Shown: positions 17,768 to 27,500 of the stretch, one piece after another
Position numbering within the stretch: the first letter of the stretch is position 1
Layout: each line of letters starts with the position of its first letter
Source of the DNA: a bacterium
Lineage (GTDB): Bacteria; Hinthialibacterota; Hinthialibacteria; OLB16
NCBI GenBank assembly: GCA_022072055.1
Contig: JAJVIK010000013.1
Location: 1-64,000, forward strand
Direction: 5' to 3'
DNA: 64,000 nt
Notes under the pieces: generated by a model
Database searches by the model: none
What the model was told of the DNA's origin: nothing
Seen by the model: the letters and a program-made list of their open reading frames with translations, nothing else
Program-made: the position numbers and the translations under genes

Positions 17768-18310
17768 CTACACAAGCGGCTCCCCCCACCGGGAAAGCCC
17801 TTCCTCGAAGGGGTGAGGGTCGGGGCAGCGCTCCGAACCGAGGCGGACCTTGCAGGCGATGGAGCACCCGCACAGGTCGCAGATGCGCTCATCATGGGTG
17901 AGTCGCCGAACCGCGCGACCAAGCGGCCCCGCGGGGGCATTGACCTGGTGCGGACAACGCGCGCACGCATCCAGGCGGCGCCGACGCTGGGCCGGGTCGA
18001 CCGAGCGGAAACCGGAGGCGGCCCACTTGAGGATCGAGACCAGGAACCGCGCCGCCAGCCGCAGGGGACCATGGCGTTTCCCTTCGCTTATGTCGGTCGG
18101 CGGCAGCTCACTTGCGCTGGCGAACAGATCCCAGAGATCTTCAGGAGACTTTCGTCGCGCGATCAATTCATGCAGGAATTCCGGGTCCTCGGCGGCGCGG
18201 CGGATCACGGCTTCGGGGATGGGATCGGGGAATTCAAGGATTTGATGGAGGTGGGAGGCGACCTTATAGGTGTCGGCCTTGGGCGTGGGCGCTGGGGGTT
18301 TACACAACAT
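17768..18310 (-). CDS. small Cys-rich zinc-ribbon-like protein of unknown function
   Basis: A 180-residue soluble protein, not assigned to a named family. The N-terminal 90 residues are mostly helical (KVASHLHQILEFPDP, IRRAAEDPEFLHELIARR). The C-terminal part carries cysteines in the order C-x2-C (ACARCPH), then C-x2-C-x-C (CDLCGCS), then C-K and a final C-P. This is a rubredoxin/zinc-ribbon-like arrangement seen in short uncharacterised bacterial and phage proteins. The stop is TAG 17768. Only 15 bp upstream of its ATG is the end of a decayed gene (HLFDFATHWKE motif), so it may once have been second in an operon with a secreted protein. Metal binding is likely; function unknown. Confidence 0.7.
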   Translation of the reverse strand: MLCKPPAPTPKADTYKVASHLHQILEFPDPIPEAVIRRAAEDPEFLHELIARRKSPEDLWDLFASASELPPTDISEGKRHGPLRLAARFLVSILKWAASGFRSVDPAQRRRRLDACARCPHQVNAPAGPLGRAVRRLTHDERICDLCGCSIACKVRLGSERCPDPHPFEEGLSRWGEPLV

Positions 18311-18325
18311 CGCCGGACTTGCCCG

Positions 18326-18361
18326 CTACTCCTTCCAGTGGGTGGCGAAATCGAAGAGGTG
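18326..18361 (-). pseudogene. orphan C-terminal end of a lost secreted-protein gene
   Basis: The minus strand reads HLFDFATHWKE followed by TAG at 18328-18326. This is nearly identical to the LFDFARHWDEEG end of the S8 protease at 35.3 kb. Upstream in the same frame there is a stop codon within about 20 codons, and no protein carries the motif. I read it as the tail of a gene whose body has been lost or frameshifted. No similar protein sequence is visible on the plus strand. Confidence 0.5.
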
Positions 18362-18598
18362 GGAGGGAGGGACGCACATGCGAGAAGCGTATTTCAATCC
18401 TGGGGTTCAGGGAATCCAGGGAATGGGTGAAATGGACCCAGCCTCCCCCCTCCATGGTTTCCGCTCCTTCACCTGGCTTCCATGACTCAAGGTCTTGGAA
18501 ATCCGGTCTGTTAAGCTTTGATTGCCGGATTGTGGTTCCTCTGCTATTTTAAGACCTTCCAGCCCTTCATCGACCGGGCAGGATTTCAAGAGGTCAGG

Positions 18599-21319
18599 AT
18601 GACCCAGCGCCGCTACCTGCCCCTTCACACGGGACCTGTGTCACCGCCCACAGCGGTCAGCTGGCCCTTTTGGGCCCTCCTGGCCGCGCTCGGCTGCCTT
18701 GGGCATGCAGCCTGGGGGCAGTTTGATCCCGACATCCAGATCTCGCCCACCGATTTGACCTTCGCGCTCTTGTCCGGCCAAAGCTCCACATTGAACCTGG
18801 TGGTTCAGAACACGGCCGGTGGCGGGCCGGACCTCACCTATTCCCTGGTCACTTCGTTGACCGATGGCGGGGAGGTGAAAATCGACACGCTCGGAGCCGA
18901 TGTCCTCTCCGCGACGGGCACGAACCGCTACCGCGGGAACATGTATCAGATCACCAAGCCCGCCCGCTTGAGGTTGGCGGAGTCCTACCTGAATCTTCCG
19001 GCGGGGACACAGACGCTCCATTTCGTTGTGTTTGAGTCGACGACCTGGAACGGAACCTTCACCCTCCTTGACGAGCAAACGATCTCTCGGACCGGAGCGG
19101 GAGCCGCCTTCTACGCCTCCGACCCGATGAACCTGGACCTGGATGTGGGCAAGTTCTACGTGGTCATGACGGGCTGGACCGGCGCGGACTTCGGTTACAG
19201 CTACCAGGAGATGGGCGGGGGTCCGAGTGTCAGTTTCGGGTTCCGCTATGGCGGCTTCCGGTATGACGGGTACCCCATCAACTCAAGCATCACCGGAAGC
19301 TATTCCGGAAGCAACGCCTACTATCAACGTCTCACCACCGACAAGACCTGGCTTTCGGTCGAGGCCGACGAGGGGACCCTTCCCGCCGGGGCAAGCGAAA
19401 CAATTGTGGTCACCGCGAACGCGGCGGGCCTTGCGGGTGGAACCTACATCGGATCGATCGTGGCCGCGAGCAATGATCCGGATGAAGCGACCTCCAACGC
19501 GCTGGTCACCCTCTTTGTGACCCCTCTTCCCACATCGACCCCCACACGGACGGCGACGCACACGCGGACCGAAACTCCCTCCCCCTCGTCGACCGTAACC
19601 AACACCCCGAGCATCACCGAAACTCCCTCGGTTACGGTCACCGCCACGGACTCGGTTACCGATACGCCGACAAGCACTTCAACCCCAACCGATACCGACA
19701 CCTTCACTCAGACTCCGTCAATCACCGAAACGCCGACCCCGACCGACTCGATCACTCCCACTCCGAGCGAGACCAGCACCCACACGCGAACGCCAACCGA
19801 GAGCAGCTCGCCTACGAGGACGGAAACAGATACAAACACGCTCACCCCCACGCCGACCGGAACCGCGACTGAAACCTCCACGGAAAGCGAATCTCCCACT
19901 CCGACCGCCTCTCCCACCGCAACGGACTCGCAAACCCAGGAGCCACCCACTTTCACCGCGACTCAGACCGAGAGTCCCTCACGGACAGCCACGGGAACCT
20001 TCACGGCCTCATCGACCCTTTCCGAAACACCCACATCAACGGGGACTGGCGCCCCGACTGAAACCTCAACCCTCACGCCAACTCTCACCGAAATCCCCAC
20101 GATCACCGAGATTGTCTCTCCGAGCGCAACGGAAACAGGACTCCCAACCACCACCTCGACGCCGATTCCGACCTCCAGCCCCACGGAATCTCCAAGCGTC
20201 AGTCCAAGCCCCACGCCGACAGACTCGCTCGAACCGACCGCGACTGTCACGGCAACCGTGACGACCCTCGGAACGCCGCAATTGGTTGAAGTCGTGCCGG
20301 ATGAGTCTCTCCCCATCGGACTGGGAACGGCAATCTTCGAGTTCGTTTTTTCCCATCGGATGGATACGACAAGGGATCCGGTGGTCACTTTTGGGATGCT
20401 CCCCCCCTACAACATCGGCCTGTCCTTCATTGCCTCTCCCGGATGGATTGACGAGTTCACTTGGCATGGCGGAGTGGAGCTCACGAACCTTGTAGCTGAT
20501 GGGCTTTATACGTTGGGCGTCTCTGGGGCGAGGACCGAGGGGGGAATCACCATCCCGCGCGACACCACGCACCATTTCCTGTTCCTGAAGCAGAGCCCGA
20601 ACGAGCTCACGGACGGACATGTAACCGATATGGCCACAAACGCGCTCGCGATGGAGTGGGAGCGGTCAGACCGTCCGGATGTTTCAGGACACATCATCGC
20701 GAACGCGCCCCAAGCCCAGGGACCGTACGAGGTGGCGGATGCCGCGGGACCGGTTGAAAACGATTTTGTCCATTTCGGATTGAACAGCGACACCCCTTAC
20801 TTCTACAGAATTTACGAAGTCTTCCTGAACAAAGGAAATGGGACCGAGGTTCGCCAGTTGACCAACACCTTTGACGGCAGGACCCTCGCCAAGCTCGCCA
20901 ATGGACGCGCCGAGGCGATCTCCCAAACACAGATGCGAATCACCTGGGAAAGCGAAGACCCTCTCGGAACCAGTGGTTTCCAGGTCCGGCGCGCCGATAA
21001 GCGCGAGTTCCTCGGGGATTGCGGCGAGAACCCGGGAACCATCGTCGCGGATATCCCTCCTTCCGAGCGGATCGCCATCGACCGAAATCTCCGATCCGAC
21101 AGTGTCTACTATTATGACATCTGCATTCTGGACTCCGAGGGAAACACCGCACGACTCGAGAACACGTTTGCCGGAAGGACTCTGTCGATGGATTCGACGC
21201 TGGACGGCAAAGTGGACACCATGGATTTGCTCTCGATCCTCGAGGCCGCGCGCACGGATGAAAACTCACTCGATGTGTTGATTGAGTTTGCGTTGAACTG
21301 GGAAACGCGTATGGAATAG
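18599..21319 (+). CDS. secreted multidomain protein with Thr/Pro/Ser-rich linker and FN3-like domains
   Basis: A 906-residue protein. ATG 18599 follows AGAGG and gives a signal peptide (hydrophobic residues about 22-40 ending AAWGQ); the frame is open to 18518 but less plausible. Residues 45-310 are beta-rich, starting with a BACON/choice-of-anchor-like segment (SPTDLTFALLSGQSS) and ending with another (LPAGASETIVVTANAAGLAGGTY). Residues 310-560 are a Thr/Pro/Ser-rich linker. An Ig-like domain follows (FVFSHRMDTTRDPVVTFG), close to one in the S8 protease at 36.3 kb, then two FN3-like domains (LAMEWERSD, MRITWESED). The end is the shared mini-domain, DGKVDTMDLLSILEAA ... IEFALNW. Probably surface-exposed or secreted; no enzymatic motif seen. 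Convergent with the FadL-like gene. Confidence 0.82.
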   Translation: MTQRRYLPLHTGPVSPPTAVSWPFWALLAALGCLGHAAWGQFDPDIQISPTDLTFALLSGQSSTLNLVVQNTAGGGPDLTYSLVTSLTDGGEVKIDTLGADVLSATGTNRYRGNMYQITKPARLRLAESYLNLPAGTQTLHFVVFESTTWNGTFTLLDEQTISRTGAGAAFYASDPMNLDLDVGKFYVVMTGWTGADFGYSYQEMGGGPSVSFGFRYGGFRYDGYPINSSITGSYSGSNAYYQRLTTDKTWLSVEADEGTLPAGASETIVVTANAAGLAGGTYIGSIVAASNDPDEATSNALVTLFVTPLPTSTPTRTATHTRTETPSPSSTVTNTPSITETPSVTVTATDSVTDTPTSTSTPTDTDTFTQTPSITETPTPTDSITPTPSETSTHTRTPTESSSPTRTETDTNTLTPTPTGTATETSTESESPTPTASPTATDSQTQEPPTFTATQTESPSRTATGTFTASSTLSETPTSTGTGAPTETSTLTPTLTEIPTITEIVSPSATETGLPTTTSTPIPTSSPTESPSVSPSPTPTDSLEPTATVTATVTTLGTPQLVEVVPDESLPIGLGTAIFEFVFSHRMDTTRDPVVTFGMLPPYNIGLSFIASPGWIDEFTWHGGVELTNLVADGLYTLGVSGARTEGGITIPRDTTHHFLFLKQSPNELTDGHVTDMATNALAMEWERSDRPDVSGHIIANAPQAQGPYEVADAAGPVENDFVHFGLNSDTPYFYRIYEVFLNKGNGTEVRQLTNTFDGRTLAKLANGRAEAISQTQMRITWESEDPLGTSGFQVRRADKREFLGDCGENPGTIVADIPPSERIAIDRNLRSDSVYYYDICILDSEGNTARLENTFAGRTLSMDSTLDGKVDTMDLLSILEAARTDENSLDVLIEFALNWETRME
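19530..20275 (+). repeat. low-complexity Thr/Pro/Ser-coding tract
   Basis: About 745 bp of degenerate short repeats, mainly ACN-CCN-ACN-type codons with interspersed GAA and TCN, coding for a mucin-like linker of roughly 250 residues. Units are irregular, so this is not a tandem array with a fixed period and not CRISPR. It shares style with tracts at 35.5-35.8 kb and 46.1-46.2 kb. Confidence 0.9.
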
Positions 21320-21336
21320 GCCTGACGGTCGCAATC

Positions 21337-22533
21337 TCAGAAATAATGAATCATCGAGAGGATGAAGATCGTTCCGGCATCCAGAACATGGTCCACCGCG
21401 AAGTCGATCTGGTATTTCTCGGTCGCGAGGCCCAGTCCGAAGGAAACATGGTTGCGCTCCGGCTGCTGGGGGAAGGCCGCAAGCAGGACCGAGCTGGGGA
21501 ACTCCTCCTTCCCATTGTAATACAGGGCGTTTGAGTCTTCCCGCATCAGGCCGCCGCGAACAAACCACGCCCGCTCCTCCTCGAGCTTGAAAAGATACTC
21601 GCCCCCCAGGTGATACCGCGTCACATCCTCCCGCACAAACGGATCCGAGGGGTTCGAATCAAAATCCGACCAGGTGATGTGATCCACATCGGCCAGGACA
21701 CGGACCCGGTCGTTCGGGTGATAGGCGGTTCCCACTCCGAAGGTCTGCGGGAGATGCGTCGTGAAGACCCCATTCGAGACCTCCTGGCGACTCTTGTAGA
21801 CAGCGCCGAAGGACCATTTCTTGGTGGCTCGCCAGAGCACGCCGAGATTGAAGCTCGGAGACCAATCGGTGAACTCCGTGGTGAACAGAGCGGACCCGTT
21901 CCCTTTGATGGGGCCCGAATCGAATTCGGTGAACTCGTAGTGAAAGCGGTTCATGCGCAGGGTCACGCCGACATGGAACCTCGGTTTGAGATCGGTCGCG
22001 AAGGTCAGCCCGAAGGCGTTGTTGGTGGCCTCGGTCGAGAAGGAGTTAAACCGGCTGCTCCCAAGGTCGCTGTAGTCGTGATCGAAGTCGATGGTGGTGA
22101 GTTGCGAAAGCGCCCAGGTGACCTTCTGACCGGGATGGACATAGCTGAGGAACGAGGGGGTGAGCCACTCATTGTGATCCTCCTCGACCACTGCGCGATT
22201 CAGGTCAAGGCTCGAATTCGGCCGGAACTCATCGCGCTGGTCCAGGGTGTAAGTCCCCTGCCAGGCGATTTCGGGGCGTCGAAGGATCTGCAGACCGGCC
22301 GGATTGAACTCGGCGGCGGTGGCGTCATCTCCCAGGCCCAGGAAGGCTCCGCCCATGGCAAGGGGTCTCGCGCCCGCGCCCGCGAACTCGGCGTCAATGC
22401 CACCGAGCTGCGCCCAGCAAGGAGATGCAACCAGCCAAAGCAACAGCGCTCCGGCGACGTGGCTGCCCTTGCCACGCCCGCTTCCGGTCCGATTCCACCC
22501 CCACCCCGCCGGACGAACCGCGAACCTCTTCAT
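21337..22533 (-). CDS. FadL/OMPP1-like outer-membrane beta-barrel protein
   Basis: A 398-residue outer-membrane protein. It has a signal sequence with a long basic start (hydrophobic core ALLLWLVASPCWA, cleavage near residue 41). The mature protein opens with GGIDAEFAGAGARPLAMGGAFLGLGDDATAAEFNPAGL, shortened here: the AGARPLAMGGAF and NPAGL motifs are the FadL/PorV hatch signature. Amphipathic strands follow and the last residue is Phe after His-Tyr, a usual barrel-assembly end. FadL relatives take up hydrophobic compounds; PorV relatives serve type IX secretion. It is the last gene of the six-gene sigma/CHAT operon, 30 bp after the TPR/FlgT-like gene, which suggests it is the outer-membrane component of that system. 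Confidence 0.85.
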   Translation of the reverse strand: MKRFAVRPAGWGWNRTGSGRGKGSHVAGALLLWLVASPCWAQLGGIDAEFAGAGARPLAMGGAFLGLGDDATAAEFNPAGLQILRRPEIAWQGTYTLDQRDEFRPNSSLDLNRAVVEEDHNEWLTPSFLSYVHPGQKVTWALSQLTTIDFDHDYSDLGSSRFNSFSTEATNNAFGLTFATDLKPRFHVGVTLRMNRFHYEFTEFDSGPIKGNGSALFTTEFTDWSPSFNLGVLWRATKKWSFGAVYKSRQEVSNGVFTTHLPQTFGVGTAYHPNDRVRVLADVDHITWSDFDSNPSDPFVREDVTRYHLGGEYLFKLEEERAWFVRGGLMREDSNALYYNGKEEFPSSVLLAAFPQQPERNHVSFGLGLATEKYQIDFAVDHVLDAGTIFILSMIHYF

Positions 22534-22563
22534 CGAGGACCGCGCTCTTTCAGGCGACCGACA

Positions 22564-24582
22564 TCAGCGCACAATAATCTCATCCCCCTCCATCAAGGGC
22601 TCGGTAAGGTCGGTTGTCTTCAAACTGGATGTTTCGGGGCCCACTCTCTCAAACCACACGGGACCCAAGGGGAGCGGTTGCCCTTTGAGGGCTCTGCCGT
22701 TCTGAGTCTGTATTTCCGGACCGGGGTGGAAGGCGATGGCCTGCATCCCGATGCGGACACCATGCGGCTTGGCCAAATCGGTGGTCGGGGGCTTCACCGC
22801 CACCACATTTCCGGTCGCCAGCGGGTACCTCTGGACAATCTTGAGGGCCATGTCGTGCGCGAGCCGGTCCACGGCATCCGGGTCGCTCTTCTGGGCGGAG
22901 ACCGGCGGTACGCTTGCATCCAGGTCGCCACTCTGGACGCTGACCACATTCACGCTCAAGTGAATGGTGGTGTTCCTGACATCCACGAATCCATCCAAGA
23001 CCAGGTCGGCCGCCGTGAGAGTCTTGTCGGAGACTCGATAGCGGGTGTCGGCGGCGGGGCTTTCCGCGATTCTCCGTTCCAGCATCACCTCATTGAGCTC
23101 ATCGGAGGCCTTGATGCTGAACCTCTTCAGATTATCGAGTTCGGTAATCAATCTTCTCTGAAGCGACCTTCCGAGACCGGGATCTTGGCTGACACCGGCG
23201 ACCTCCACGGGTGGCACGGTGACCGCAAGTCGGTTCTCCAACTCAGTTTCAGGCAGCTCACAATGAATCTGGAGCGGTCGCAAGGATTCCACCTGTCCCA
23301 GGTTGCGAGCCTGGATTTCGATCACATTGGTCCCGGGGCTTAGCGGACCGGCGGCATGACCAAAACTCAGGTCATAAACCGGCCCGGGCTCCGGAATATC
23401 GACCGGCAGGCCATTCACTCGGATATCGCGCACCCCGCTGGCATCCCGCACGCGACCATCAATGTAGACTTCCTCCTGGTAGACCACCTGGCCCGGTTGG
23501 AGGCCGAGCAGGTCGATCCGCGGACCTGTCACCGAGGCCGCGACCAGCCACGAGTTCAGAGGGGATGAAGCCGCCACGCGGACTCGGGTCTCAACCGAAG
23601 GGGCTTTCCCAACTTTGATTTTCGGGCTGAGTTGCAGGAGAGTTTCATTCTGAAATCCATCCGCCAGCTGAAGGTGGACAATCTCATCCTCGCCTTGAAG
23701 CGGCGCTTCCACATCCACTCGGGTGGAGTTCCCCCCGGCAAGCGGCAATCGGGTCCCGGCCACCTCCACGGCGGCAAGGCCATGACGGTCGTAGGCCATG
23801 CCCCGGATCTTCACCCGGTCCTGGCCCAACCGCTCCATTCGCTCCAGACTGAAAACGGGACCGAGTCGGTCGGTCTCAACGCTGACAACCTGGGTCTGGT
23901 GCTGCCCGAGGAGATCATACACGGTGATCGGAATCGAGTTGTTCTCGTTGGGAAGAGGAACCTCAACCTGGAAGTCCAGCGAGCTCTTCGCGCGGTCGAT
24001 CAAGATCGGGCGCTCACCGACCAGGATTCTGTCCACAAACAGGTCATCCGTGGCCTGCCCGCGGATGGTGATGGAGGTCCGGTTGGTGACCAGCCCGGGC
24101 GCGGGATCGGCGATCCGGATCGAGGGCAGGGCCTTGTCGATCGGACTGCGAAGCGCAACTTGGCGGCGCGCCTCATGCAAATAGAACTTGGTCTGGTCGA
24201 AGGCCGCGCTGGCGAGGGATTCCTGGAGCACGGGCGCGGCCTCCCAATAGCGGCCCATTTCATAGAGGACCGCGCCGAGCTCGGCCTTGGGAAAGTACTC
24301 CTGGAAGCGCACGCCATAGGTTCGGGCGCGGGCGCTTTCATCCGGTCGGAACTTGATCGCCTCGCGGAGATCGGCCTCCGCGCCCTGGAGATCACCGGCG
24401 TCAAACTTGGTGATCGCCCGGTTGTAGTAGTCCCACCAGTCTCCACGGAAGATCTTGCTCGCAATCGCGCTCTTGCGTCGCTCGCGACGGGGAACCTCAT
24501 CCCCGGCTGGTTGCGCGAACGCCGGATCCGCCGTCGCGAAAACAAGTGTGACTAAAAGGGCAAGGCCTATTCTGACTCTCAT
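22564..24582 (-). CDS. periplasmic TPR and Ig-like protein with FlgT-like C-terminus
   Basis: A 672-residue protein with a standard signal peptide (cleavage near residue 23, ADPAFAQ). Residues about 48-150 form TPR-like helices (YYNRAITKFDAGDLQGAEADL, shortened; AVLYEMGRYWEAAPVLQESL). Residues 160-420 contain three or four Ig-like units with the pattern of 'adverse-directed' bacterial Ig domains (TIRGQATDDLFVDRILVG; VKIRGMAYDRHGLAAVEVAG; VYIDGRVRDASGVRDIRVNG). Residues 450-600 resemble FlgO/CsgG-type folds (LAVTVPPVEVAG), and the last 70 residues (GVRIGMQAIAFHPG, GDEIIVR) resemble the FlgT C-terminal domain. The ATG overlaps the stop of the upstream gene (ATGA), so translation is coupled. It probably bridges periplasm and outer membrane in the sigma/CHAT system. 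Confidence 0.8.
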   Translation of the reverse strand: MRVRIGLALLVTLVFATADPAFAQPAGDEVPRRERRKSAIASKIFRGDWWDYYNRAITKFDAGDLQGAEADLREAIKFRPDESARARTYGVRFQEYFPKAELGAVLYEMGRYWEAAPVLQESLASAAFDQTKFYLHEARRQVALRSPIDKALPSIRIADPAPGLVTNRTSITIRGQATDDLFVDRILVGERPILIDRAKSSLDFQVEVPLPNENNSIPITVYDLLGQHQTQVVSVETDRLGPVFSLERMERLGQDRVKIRGMAYDRHGLAAVEVAGTRLPLAGGNSTRVDVEAPLQGEDEIVHLQLADGFQNETLLQLSPKIKVGKAPSVETRVRVAASSPLNSWLVAASVTGPRIDLLGLQPGQVVYQEEVYIDGRVRDASGVRDIRVNGLPVDIPEPGPVYDLSFGHAAGPLSPGTNVIEIQARNLGQVESLRPLQIHCELPETELENRLAVTVPPVEVAGVSQDPGLGRSLQRRLITELDNLKRFSIKASDELNEVMLERRIAESPAADTRYRVSDKTLTAADLVLDGFVDVRNTTIHLSVNVVSVQSGDLDASVPPVSAQKSDPDAVDRLAHDMALKIVQRYPLATGNVVAVKPPTTDLAKPHGVRIGMQAIAFHPGPEIQTQNGRALKGQPLPLGPVWFERVGPETSSLKTTDLTEPLMEGDEIIVR

Positions 24583-27500
24583 CGGCTTCCCTCAAAGCTC
24601 ATCCACTCGGAAGCGGCCCACCAAAGGATGCTTTCGGCCCTTCCCGAAAGCGCGCCGGACTCACCCTGGTTTCCGGCGGCTTCAAGGGCCTCGAGGAGCA
24701 GCGCGCCATCGATCCGCGCTCCCGATGGGGAAAGGACCATCGAATCGGTTACATCGAGATTGCCTCGCGCATCCCGAGCGTGATATCGGAGCACGGTGAA
24801 CCCGGGAAGATCCGAGTGAACCTGCCCGCGATAGAGGTCTGGGTCCGCCGAATCCCGTTCCAACGGGATGGCTTCCCGCCACCCATCCGGATGGAAAACT
24901 TCCACCGTGGCCTCAACCGGCAGCCCGAAGGGAGGGTCGGTGACCCTGGCGGAAACCTCAAGAGTGGAGCCCACGGCAACATTTCGGGTGGGAGTCACCA
25001 GCTCAATCTTGGGCGGAATGGAATCCCGGATCAGCGCGACAGGCGGAGTGAAAGCAGAAAGCACGGGCAGGGTCTTATAGGGTTCATCGCCGACTCGATT
25101 CGCCGAGGGCTTCTGAATCCCCGACCCCACATTGGCGCCTCGCGTAGTGAAACGGTCCCGCGCGGAGATGAACGCCTCGCCGAACCCTAACGGGCTACGG
25201 ATCGCTTCCAGGAAGTAATCGGAGAACCCACCTGTTCCGAACTCCACTCTTCTCTGTCCTTGCCGACAGGAAAAGACATGCGCCCCGGGGAAATCCTCCA
25301 GCATGCTCTCGTAATTCCCCGCGTACGGGGAGTCGATCACGATGAGTGGTTCGGCCCCATGCTTGGTGGAGCCGGCGACCAGCTGGGCGAGCTGTCCCGC
25401 CGAAAGGACTTTCTGGTCGGGAAGGAGAAACTCCACCGTGTTATTCGCCACCCGCGCGTTGCCCAGCAGATAGAAGAGGACAAATCGACTCGTTCTAATC
25501 TTGTTTTCGACAATGTCGAGGAGATTCTCGAACGTGGGCGTACTGTCCACGATATCCCCGAGTTCCCCACCGGCGGATAAGACATGCTGAACCTGATCCC
25601 CAACTTGACCGCCGAGGAAGGTCCTATGGATATCATTGGCTGTGAGTTCGATCGCGCCTTGTGTCCGCGCGTTAGGCGGGGCGCCCACCAGGGTGATGAT
25701 TTCGCCCAGGTCGGGTTCCACATTCCCCTTCCCGGCGCTGGGAGCATAGACCGGGATGGGGAACCGCGGCGAGGCTCCGCCGACTCCATCCGGCGAGCCG
25801 GGCCAAGTGGCGCGGAAGTACCAGTATTCACCAGGGGGATTGTCATCGGGCACGGCGAACTCGGCGGTGAACTCTCCGGTCGCCGCCACAACGCCCGTGG
25901 CGGAAACAATGGCTCCATCCGGTCGGCGAGCCTCGACGAAGATCCCTGTCGGGTTCGCCAAGGCGCGCTCGATGCCGAGTTGCCCGCGGATGCTGAGCCG
26001 CGCGCCCGAAAGCTCCGAATCTCTTGAAAGGGCAATCCGAGTGGCGCGACGGGGAATGCGATCCCCACGGATCGAAGTCGTGTTCGGAAGCACGGAAACC
26101 AGGAATGAAACCGGAACCTCCAGGACCCCATCGCTGAGGCTGGCAGTGAGGGCATAGACCCCCGCAAAGCTGTTGGCGGCCACCGCAAGAGTCAGCACGG
26201 CGGCACCCGGCACGGGCAGGAGCGTGGGGGAGGCTTCCAAGGTGAAACCCGCTGAAGCTTGTATTGAAACCTGGATCGACCTTCCACGGGCGATTTCGGA
26301 GGATAGCGACAGCAGGAGTTCCGCCGAATCTCCCGGATGCAGGCGAACTTCCACATCGGGCGCGTTCACAAGCCAGTCGCCCTCGCCGGGATTCGAAGAA
26401 ACCGGGCCGATAGCGGCGGGTGAAGGAAGTTGGGAACCCAGGACCGCCGCGCGGATTCGATACAGATAAGCAGTTCCTGGCTCAACCGAGAGATCGGTCC
26501 AGGTTGTGAGGGTGGAGGGCAGGGGAACGCTGGTCAATCGCTGCCAACCCTCATGGGGCGGCGTGTCCTCGGAAGGGTCTCGCCGTCGCTCAATAATCCA
26601 CCCTCGGACCGTATCCGGCGGCGCGCCTTCCACGCTCCACGACAGGGTGATCCCCACCGTGGCCTGGACCACCTGGGCGGAGATCATCGCCGTGGGAACC
26701 TTGTCCAACTTGGGCGTAGTGATGGGGTTGTCGAACAGGTACATCCTGCTGCTCGGCGAGGCGACCACCGCGAAGCGGTCGGTTGTTGGGTTGAGAGTCA
26801 ACCCCACCGAACCGGATCCCCCAAGGAAGGGGAGTTCAAACCGTCGCGTGACGGAATCGCTCTCAAGGCTCCAGGCAAGAAGTTCGTAGAGGGTCCCGTT
26901 GGTGTTCAAGGTCAAATAGTAGAGGAGGCCCCGAGCCGGATCCGCCGCATAGTCCAAAACGCCGCTAATGTTTGGAATGGGGACTTGGCTGGACGGCAAA
27001 AGAGGGTCCGAATCCAAATCGAAAGCAAAGACCACCTCATCATTCCCCCGTTCATGCACGGCCAGGACGCGGTTCCGAGGGAGATCGAGATAGAGATGAT
27101 TCAAAGTGGATGGAGAGAGAGACGAATCCGGAAATGAGAATGCTCGAACGAACCCCACGGACACATCCAAGGCTCGGAGCTTTGGCGCGGACTTGAAGGG
27201 GAAACGAGGTGTGGCAATCCAGAGCGTTTCGGCCACGAGGTCGTGAGCCAATTCGATATTCTGTTCAATCCCCTGGATGGGGGCAATCACGGTGTCCGTG
27301 AGAGACGCAAGTTGGGGATCGCTCACAGCGAGTGATCCTCCATCGATTTGAGCCACCACCTGCCCCAAACCGGGATTTGTCGGGGAAGCCGCATAGAGGG
27401 TGTATATCAGATTCCTGCTCGCATCCAGTATCAGCGCTTCGGCCGCGGTGGGAAGTTGCCCCAGCGGCTGGTAACCGTTTGTTTCAAGGATTTCGGGATG

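Noticed and set aside
19530-20275. CRISPR-like repetitive look
   Set aside because: In-frame, irregular Thr/Pro/Ser codons with no fixed repeat or spacer length and no cas genes nearby.
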